A stretch of 18,823 nt of DNA from NCBI GenBank assembly GCA_900765975.1, contig CAAFTS010000143.1, forward strand, positions 1 to 18,823, read 5' to 3'. Origin of the DNA: Lachnospiraceae bacterium. GTDB taxonomy: Bacteria; Bacillota; Clostridia; Lachnospirales; Lachnospiraceae. Below, piece by piece: positions 14,110 to 18,823 of this stretch. The notes under the pieces were generated by a model. That model did no database searches, was not told where the DNA came from, and worked only from the letters and a program-made list of their open reading frames with translations. How positions within the stretch are numbered: position 1 is the first letter of the stretch; every line of letters begins with the position of its first letter. Position numbers and translations under genes: made by a program.

Positions 14110-14454
14110 ATGCATGAACTGGGAATTATTGTACATATCAACAAAACATTGCACAGTATTGCGCAGGAGAACCAACTTACAAAGATTGGCTCTGTGACAT
14201 TGGAAATCGGTGAGGTGAGTACGATCGTTCCGGAGTATCTGCTGGATTGCTGGGCATATTACCGGAAGAAATTTCCACTCATAGAAGAGGCGGAATTACG
14301 GTATGAAATGCTCCCGGCAGTGACATTTTGTGAAGACTGCAGCCAGACATATCCCACTGTCCAATATGGGCGGGAATGTCCCTATTGTCACAGCGGACAT
14401 ACATATCTGGTGACCGGAGATGAATGCAACATTAAGGAAATAGAGGCGCAGTAG
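14110..14454 (+). CDS. hypA: HypA-like hydrogenase/urease nickel metallochaperone
   Basis: At 114 residues it has HypA length and layout. The N-terminal MHE (H2 and E3, the nickel ligands) is intact, and the zinc site is C74xxC77 and C90xxC93. The LEIGEVSTIVPEYL stretch resembles the family core. HypA delivers nickel to [NiFe]-hydrogenase, sometimes urease, with HypB. Neither hypB nor any hydrogenase or urease gene is in the window. It lies 49 bases after the flavoprotein and 50 before the membrane protein, so it is probably part of that operon. A rubredoxin-like or electron-transfer role for the zinc domain cannot be excluded. GAGGAG lies 10 bases before the ATG. Confidence 0.85.
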   Translation: MHELGIIVHINKTLHSIAQENQLTKIGSVTLEIGEVSTIVPEYLLDCWAYYRKKFPLIEEAELRYEMLPAVTFCEDCSQTYPTVQYGRECPYCHSGHTYLVTGDECNIKEIEAQ

Positions 14455-14504
14455 TGTCCGAATCATCAGAGAGAAAAGGTAAATGAGAGAAGGAGGGCAT
14501 GATT

Positions 14505-15554
14505 ATGTTATTTCATGTGTATGGCGGAAACGCCTTGTATCAGTGGATAGCAATGCTGGGAGTATTGCTTGGATTGATTTTGTTAAACGAAGTTGCCAGA
14601 AGAACAAAACAGGGTGGAATCGTAATGTTTTTTGTGATTCCGATTATTTTGACCATTTATTTTATTGCAATTGCAGTATCCGCAGGAGCGGGAAAAGAAT
14701 GGGCGCTGAACAATCAGACTTATCAGTATATGAACGGCTGGTTCCATTATGCGAAGTTATATGCATCATTAGCCGGATGTATCGGATTTATGATGATTAA
14801 GTATGAATGGGGAATCGGAAAAAAACATTGGTTCAAAGCCTTCCCATTTGCGATTGTTGCAATTAACATTCTGATTGCTGTTGCCAGTGATTTCGAGTCA
14901 GCAATCAATGGCTGGTATAGCTGGTGGCTGTCTTCAGAAGATGTATGGCTGTACGGCGGATGGCACAACGTATTCAACGGAATCGCCGGAATCCTGAATA
15001 TTTTCTGTATGACAGGATGGTGGGCTGTTTATTCCTCCAAAGACAAGAAAGATATGATCTGGCCGGATATGATCTGGGTATATATTCTTGTATATGATGT
15101 TTGGAACTTCGCATATACATACAACTGTCTGCCGACCCATTCATGGTTCTGTGGAATCGCACTTTTGCTTGCTCCGACAATTGCAGCGTTGTTCTGGAAT
15201 AAGGGCGGCTGGATCATGAACCGGGCAAATACGCTGTGTATCTGGTGTATGTTTGCTCAGGTATTCCCATTGTTCCAGGAAACATTATCTGATGGAACGC
15301 AGTTGTTCCCATGGGCAACACTTCCTGTTCTGTATAAAGATGGTACATTGAATGGAATCGTGGCAGGTGGTTCTGCAAATGCTGACCCTACAATGATGAC
15401 AATTATTAGTGTGATTGCATTAATTGTAAATGCTGTTGCCCTGATTTATATTATCAGAACAGCATTGAAGAATAAGACAAATCCTTATAAAGGAGAAATC
15501 TTTACAAACTTCAAGTATTATAAAGATGCAGCTGCAAGAGCGGAAATTAAATAA
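14505..15554 (+). CDS. Polytopic membrane protein, DUF5692 family
   Basis: This 349-residue protein has about nine membrane segments (near 13-29, 39-58, 82-98, 111-128, 156-172, 188-206, 213-230, 240-256, 295-318) and a charged C-terminal tail. It is strikingly rich in tryptophan and aromatic residues, e.g. NGWYSWWLSSEDVW (135-148) and GWHNVFNG (152-159). Histidines 81, 154 and 212 and several cysteines lie in or near membrane segments. I recognise it as a DUF5692-type protein; no function is established that I know of. The start at 14505 puts AGGAGG 8 bases upstream, whereas ATG 14499 is only 2 bases from it. Downstream of the flavoprotein and HypA homologue, it may be a membrane redox partner or transporter, which is inference. 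A terminator follows. Confidence 0.8.
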   Translation: MLFHVYGGNALYQWIAMLGVLLGLILLNEVARRTKQGGIVMFFVIPIILTIYFIAIAVSAGAGKEWALNNQTYQYMNGWFHYAKLYASLAGCIGFMMIKYEWGIGKKHWFKAFPFAIVAINILIAVASDFESAINGWYSWWLSSEDVWLYGGWHNVFNGIAGILNIFCMTGWWAVYSSKDKKDMIWPDMIWVYILVYDVWNFAYTYNCLPTHSWFCGIALLLAPTIAALFWNKGGWIMNRANTLCIWCMFAQVFPLFQETLSDGTQLFPWATLPVLYKDGTLNGIVAGGSANADPTMMTIISVIALIVNAVALIYIIRTALKNKTNPYKGEIFTNFKYYKDAAARAEIK

Positions 15555-15574
15555 ATATTCAAAAAGAGAAATAA

Positions 15575-15610
15575 ACGGGCTTCTTTGCTAGGGCAAAGAA
15601 GTCTGTTTCT
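15575..15610 (+). terminator. Terminator of the flavoprotein operon
   Basis: ACGGGCTTCTTTGC (15575-15588) pairs with GCAAAGAAGTCTGT (15593-15606), 14 pairs with two G-T, around TAGG. The tail TTCTGTATGG is short in T, so strength is uncertain. Confidence 0.65.
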
Positions 15611-15622
15611 GTATGGAAGGAC

Positions 15623-15651
15623 TTGACAATACAAGGGAGATGCATGAAAAT
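15623..15651 (+). promoter_or_regulatory. Candidate promoter of rpiB
   Basis: A perfect -35 TTGACA lies at 15623-15628. At 17-base spacing the -10 is GAAAAT (15646-15651), a poor match, so the call rests on the -35 box and the position between the terminator and rpiB. Confidence 0.35.
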
Positions 15652-15704
15652 AAGAAATGGAAATAATATAAATCGTATAGACAAAGAAGAGGAGACAGGA
15701 AGAC

Positions 15705-16148
15705 ATGAGAATCGGAATTGGAAATGATCATTCAGCTCTGGAGTTAAAAGCAGAGATTGTAGAATATTTAAAAGAACATGGACACGAAGTCGTAGATTAT
15801 GGAACTAATTCTACAGAAAGCTGTGATTATCCAGTATATGGAGAAATGGTAGGAAAAGCTGTGGCAAAAGGAGAGGTGGAGAAAGGTATTCTAATCTGTG
15901 GAACCGGATTAGGCATTTCTCTGGCTGCAAATAAAGTTGAGGGGGTGCGCGCGGCTGTATGCAGTGAGCCTTATACTGCCAGAATGTCCAGAGCACATAA
16001 CGACTGTAATATACTGGCATTTGGTGCGCGTGTCGTAGGAGCAGAACTTGCCAAGATGATTGTAGAAGTATGGCTGAATACAGAATTCGAAGGTGGTCGT
16101 CATCAACGCAGAGTGGATATGATCATGGATGTGGAAAAACGCAAATAA
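15705..16148 (+). CDS. rpiB: Ribose-5-phosphate isomerase B
   Basis: Interconverts ribose 5-phosphate and ribulose 5-phosphate in the non-oxidative pentose phosphate pathway. At 147 residues it has the standard RpiB length. D8-H9 (GNDHS), the catalytic cysteine C65 in ICGTGLGIS, H98 and the GRHQRRVD segment near the C-terminus all match the family. LacA/LacB galactose-6-phosphate isomerase subunits are related, but they come as pairs in lac operons, which is not the case here. GAGGAG lies upstream of the ATG. The gene stands alone between two terminators. Confidence 0.93.
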   Translation: MRIGIGNDHSALELKAEIVEYLKEHGHEVVDYGTNSTESCDYPVYGEMVGKAVAKGEVEKGILICGTGLGISLAANKVEGVRAAVCSEPYTARMSRAHNDCNILAFGARVVGAELAKMIVEVWLNTEFEGGRHQRRVDMIMDVEKRK

Positions 16149-16173
16149 AGTATGTAAAAATGGATATAAATAG

Positions 16174-16217
16174 AAAGCAGTTCACAAAAAACGAGATAAG
16201 TTTTTGCGAACTGCTTT
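16174..16217. terminator. Bidirectional terminator between rpiB and the HAD gene
   Basis: AAAGCAGTTC (16174-16183) pairs with GAACTGCTTT (16208-16217), then one A-C mismatch, then CAAAAA with TTTTTG around a 10-base loop. T-rich sequence follows on the plus strand and T residues on the minus strand, which suits the convergent genes. Confidence 0.7.
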
Positions 16218-16239
16218 TGTTATATAGAAAATATTGGTC

Positions 16240-17031
16240 TTATATAGTTGTTAGTAAATCTTCTAACACATCATCTACGGAATCTGTTACATAAGTAGAA
16301 TAGTAAGAAATGCCAGGAGCTGCGTTAGACATAGCATAACTGGTGCCGACGAACTGGAGCATTTCTACATCGTTGTACTGATCTCCAAATGCCATACATT
16401 CTTCTGGTTTGATATTTAATTCTTTGATCAAGTGTTGCAGAGCAGCGCCCTTGTTTGTACCTGGTGCAATAAAGTCAATCCAGATATTTCCGGATGTAAC
16501 GACTTTGATTTCAGAACCAAATAAATCTTGAAGATGCTTTAGATATTTGTCGATAATATGTGGTCCATCATTCATGCTACAGATCGCAATTTTTAAAATT
16601 GGACCATCTACAGTGCGAATATCATCTACAATTTTGGTTGTATTGTGCATAACATTGACGATGTGATTTACAAAGTCAGGATTATTATTTTCTATAAAAC
16701 AAGAATCTTCTCTTGAAATTACAATTTCAAATCTAGGATCCTTTTTGATTTCATGAACAATGCGTTGTGCAAGATCTGGTTCAATGATTGATCGGCTGAT
16801 AACTTTCCCATTGTGAATACATACAGAACCATTTTCTGCAATGTATGAAATCTCATCTTTTATTTCTGAGAATACACGAACTTCATTATCATATTGTCTT
16901 CCGCTTGCGGCAACAAAGTGAATCCCTTTTTGGACAAGCTGATGAATCAAATTGAGAGAACGAGCTGATAATTGCTGTGCTCCACCTTGAAGAAGTGTTC
17001 CGTCCAAATCACTTGCTACTAATTTTATCAT
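16240..17031 (-). CDS. Cof-type HAD-family sugar/nucleotide phosphatase
   Basis: A 263-residue HAD hydrolase of the Cof (type IIB) group, which dephosphorylates small phosphorylated metabolites; the substrate cannot be told from sequence. Motif I is DLDGT with nucleophile D8 and acid D10. Motif II is ASGR (42-45). Motif III/IV is seen as NKGAALQHLIKE followed by FGDQYNDVEML. The large cap between them is typical of the group. The start at 17031 has GGAGGG 7 bases upstream on the minus strand; an ATG five codons earlier overlaps that ribosome site. It is convergent with rpiB and divergent from glmM. Confidence 0.9.
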   Translation of the reverse strand: MIKLVASDLDGTLLQGGAQQLSARSLNLIHQLVQKGIHFVAASGRQYDNEVRVFSEIKDEISYIAENGSVCIHNGKVISRSIIEPDLAQRIVHEIKKDPRFEIVISREDSCFIENNNPDFVNHIVNVMHNTTKIVDDIRTVDGPILKIAICSMNDGPHIIDKYLKHLQDLFGSEIKVVTSGNIWIDFIAPGTNKGAALQHLIKELNIKPEECMAFGDQYNDVEMLQFVGTSYAMSNAAPGISYYSTYVTDSVDDVLEDLLTTI

Positions 17032-17204
17032 GTTGAAACCCTCCATAAATACAATCCTTATTTATCTTAACGTAAAAAGAGGCGTTTGTATAGTGTGGTT
17101 TCAGGGTTTATTGAAATCTTGTTTTATATAGATAAAAATGTTAAAAATATTATAAAAATATGTACAAGATATTACAAAAAAATGTTGTTTTTTCTAAAAA
17201 AACA

Positions 17205-17233
17205 TTGTATTTCAGAGCTAATCCGAATATAAT
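17205..17233 (+). promoter_or_regulatory. Promoter of glmM
   Basis: TTGTAT (17205-17210) and a perfect -10 TATAAT (17228-17233) are spaced by 17 bases. The start of transcription would be near 17240, about 40 bases before the ATG at 17279. Confidence 0.75.
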
Positions 17234-17278
17234 AGGAGTGATTTGTTGGAAATTATATTTTTTAAAGGGGATAAAATC

Positions 17279-18622
17279 ATGGGAAAATATTTTGGAACAG
17301 ATGGCTTTCGTGGTGAGGCTAATAAAGTACTGACAGTAGAACATGCATTTAAAGTGGGACGCTATCTTGGCTGGTATTTTGGCAAAGATCATAAAGCAAG
17401 AATTGTAATTGGAAAAGATACAAGACGCAGCAGTTATATGTTTGAAGATGCACTCTCAGCAGGTTTGACTGCCTCCGGTGCGGATGCATATCTTCTTCAT
17501 GTAACAACAACACCAAGTGTTTCTTATGTAGTAAGAACAGAAGATTTTGATTGTGGAATCATGATTTCTGCAAGCCACAATCCATACTATGATAATGGAC
17601 TTAAAGTTATCAATGGAAAAGGACATAAAATAGAGGCAGAAGTAGAAGAGCAGATTGAGGCATATATAGACGGAGAGATTGAAGAACTTCCATTGGCAAC
17701 TCGCGATAAGATTGGGCGCACAGTAGACTATGCAGCAGGAAGAAATCGTTATATTGGACATTTGATTACATTGGCAACTCGTTCTTTTAAAGATATGAGA
17801 GTTGGTCTTGATTGTGCGAACGGAAGTTCTTCTGATATTGCAAAGAGTGTATTTGATGCACTTGGAGCGAAAACATATGTAATCAGCAATGAGCCAGATG
17901 GATTGAACATCAATACCAACTGTGGTTCTACACATATCGAACAACTGCAGGCATTTGTAAAAGAAAAGAACCTGGATGTCGGATTTGCTTTTGATGGTGA
18001 TGCAGACCGCTGTATTGCAGTAGACGAAAATGGTAAAGTTGTTGACGGCGATTTGATTTTATATGTTTGCGGAAAATACCTTATGGAAGAAGGCAAGCTG
18101 GCAGGGAACACGATTGTGACAACAATTATGTCAAATCTGGGACTCTATAAAGCGTGCGATAAGATTGGCATGAAATATGAGCAGACTGCTGTAGGTGATA
18201 AGTATGTCTATGAAAATATGATGCAGAATGGTTTTGTTCTTGGCGGAGAGCAGTCTGGACATGTGATTTTCAGCAAACATGCAAGAACAGGAGATGGAAT
18301 TCTGACATCTTTGATGATTATGGAAGTTATCATGGAACGTAAGAAATCACTTGCAAAGCTGTGTGAAGAAGTGAAGATTTATCCTCAACTTTTGAAAAAT
18401 GTTCGTGTGGTAGACAAGAAGACTGCAAGAGAAAATCCGGCGGTACAGAAAGTCGTAGAAGAAGTGGCGCAGGCATTGGGAGCAGATGGAAGGATTCTGG
18501 TACGTGAGAGCGGAACAGAGCCGTTGATTCGTGTAATGGTAGAGGCTGCCACTGATGAAATCTGCGAAGAATATGTAAATCGTGTCGTAGCAGTGATTGA
18601 AGAACAAGGTTTGACAGCGTAA
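17279..18622 (+). CDS. glmM: Phosphoglucosamine mutase
   Basis: Converts glucosamine 6-phosphate to glucosamine 1-phosphate on the way to UDP-N-acetylglucosamine for the cell wall. The 447 residues are normal for the family. Domain 1 carries the phosphoserine loop SASHNP with S99. Domain 3 has the metal loop DGDADR (238-243). Domain 4 has the phosphate-binding RESGTEPLIR near the C-terminus. The short GTDGFRG start (7-12) is typical of GlmM. The start at 17279 has AAAGGGGA 8 bases upstream; a TTG at 17243 in frame is too close to the predicted transcription start. Phosphomannomutase/phosphoglucomutase relatives share the fold, but the N-terminal motif and length favour GlmM. No glmS or glmU lies beside it. 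Confidence 0.93.
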   Translation: MGKYFGTDGFRGEANKVLTVEHAFKVGRYLGWYFGKDHKARIVIGKDTRRSSYMFEDALSAGLTASGADAYLLHVTTTPSVSYVVRTEDFDCGIMISASHNPYYDNGLKVINGKGHKIEAEVEEQIEAYIDGEIEELPLATRDKIGRTVDYAAGRNRYIGHLITLATRSFKDMRVGLDCANGSSSDIAKSVFDALGAKTYVISNEPDGLNINTNCGSTHIEQLQAFVKEKNLDVGFAFDGDADRCIAVDENGKVVDGDLILYVCGKYLMEEGKLAGNTIVTTIMSNLGLYKACDKIGMKYEQTAVGDKYVYENMMQNGFVLGGEQSGHVIFSKHARTGDGILTSLMIMEVIMERKKSLAKLCEEVKIYPQLLKNVRVVDKKTARENPAVQKVVEEVAQALGADGRILVRESGTEPLIRVMVEAATDEICEEYVNRVVAVIEEQGLTA

Positions 18623-18635
18623 TGAAATTTTAATT

Positions 18636-18702
18636 AAAAAGCACGTGTATGAGACAAAGAGCGTTTGATATGCTCTCTTGTCTCGTATACGTGCTTTTTA
18701 TT
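18636..18702 (+). terminator. Long terminator of glmM
   Basis: Bases 18636-18657 pair with 18678-18699 (22 pairs, two G-T). The core is GCACGTGTATGAGACAA with TTGTCTCGTATACGTGC, and the inner part may pair further through GAGC/GCTC. The A-run and T-run at the base fit termination in either direction. Confidence 0.85.
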
Positions 18703-18772
18703 GTAGTATGTAAAAGTAAAAAGGTGAATATTGTTATATGAAAAGGACAAAAAAGACAAGAAAAAAATTCTC

Positions 18773-18782
18773 GGGGGGGGGG
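18773..18782 (+). repeat. Run of ten G directly before a start codon
   Basis: Ten consecutive G lie 4 bases before the ATG at 18787, where a ribosome site is expected. Such tracts can change length during replication and so alter translation, but an assembly error at a homopolymer is also possible. Confidence 0.7.
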
Positions 18783-18786
18783 CGTA

Positions 18787-18823
18787 ATGAAACAAGGGAT
18801 TGCGAAATTGAAAGTTGGTGTTA
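18787..18823 (+). CDS. Partial CDS, N-terminus only
   Basis: ATG at 18787 opens a frame reading MKQGIAKLKVGV to the window end. The only ribosome-site candidate is the G-run just upstream. Twelve residues are too few to name the product. Confidence 0.45.
   Translation, partial: MKQGIAKLKVGV

Noticed and set aside
17243..17278. TTG start for glmM twelve codons upstream
   Set aside because: It would begin within a few bases of the predicted start of transcription; the ATG at 17279 has a strong ribosome site and matches the family start.
1..18823. CRISPR arrays, insertion sequences, prophage genes
   Set aside because: No regularly spaced repeats, transposase or phage genes were seen on either strand.

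Overview
The window looks like chromosomal DNA of a low-to-mid GC gut-type Clostridium relative, most likely Lachnospiraceae. This is judged from codon usage, strong AGGAGG-type ribosome sites, near-consensus sigma-A promoters, a SelB factor, a cobalamin riboswitch driving an ECF S-component, and a DUF5692-type membrane protein. The genus cannot be fixed from the sequence alone.

Layout. 1-125: tRNA-Asn and its terminator. 260-1502: a cobalamin riboswitch followed by a membrane-anchored DUF4430 protein and an ECF S-component, a probable B12-related uptake unit without its own ATPases. 1573-2367: a tRNA operon (Glu, a degenerate tRNA-like segment, Thr, Ile2/Met-type CAU, Asp, Val, Leu) with its own promoter, a leader palindrome and a terminator. 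2581-4464: selB. 4535-6115: pgi, from a promoter whose -35 box overlaps the selB stop. 6177-7785 (minus): a GntR/FCD regulator and an RluA-type pseudouridine synthase in one operon, divergent from deoB (7958-9148). 9387-10778: a solitary AAA ATPase/DUF234 protein behind a nested palindrome. 10868-11053 (minus): the 3' remnant of a decayed gene with its own terminator. 11361-15554: a three-gene unit. It encodes an 899-residue multi-cluster iron-sulfur flavoprotein related to glutamate synthase small subunit, a HypA-like metallochaperone and a tryptophan-rich polytopic membrane protein. 15705-16148: rpiB. 16240-17031 (minus): a Cof-type HAD phosphatase. 17279-18622: glmM with a long terminator. 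18787-end: the start of an unidentified gene preceded by a run of ten G.

How the genes relate. Much of the window is housekeeping: sugar-phosphate interconversion (pgi, deoB, rpiB, glmM), translation (tRNAs, selB) and RNA modification. The most system-like and least explained part is 11143-15554. There the redox flavoprotein, HypA homologue and membrane protein are co-directional and closely spaced. They lie behind a promoter bracketed by two TGGTTNAACCA sites of the kind bound by GntR/FCD regulators. No hydrogenase or urease gene lies nearby, so the role of the HypA homologue is open. A second unusual spot is the broken tRNA-like element between tRNA-Glu and tRNA-Thr.
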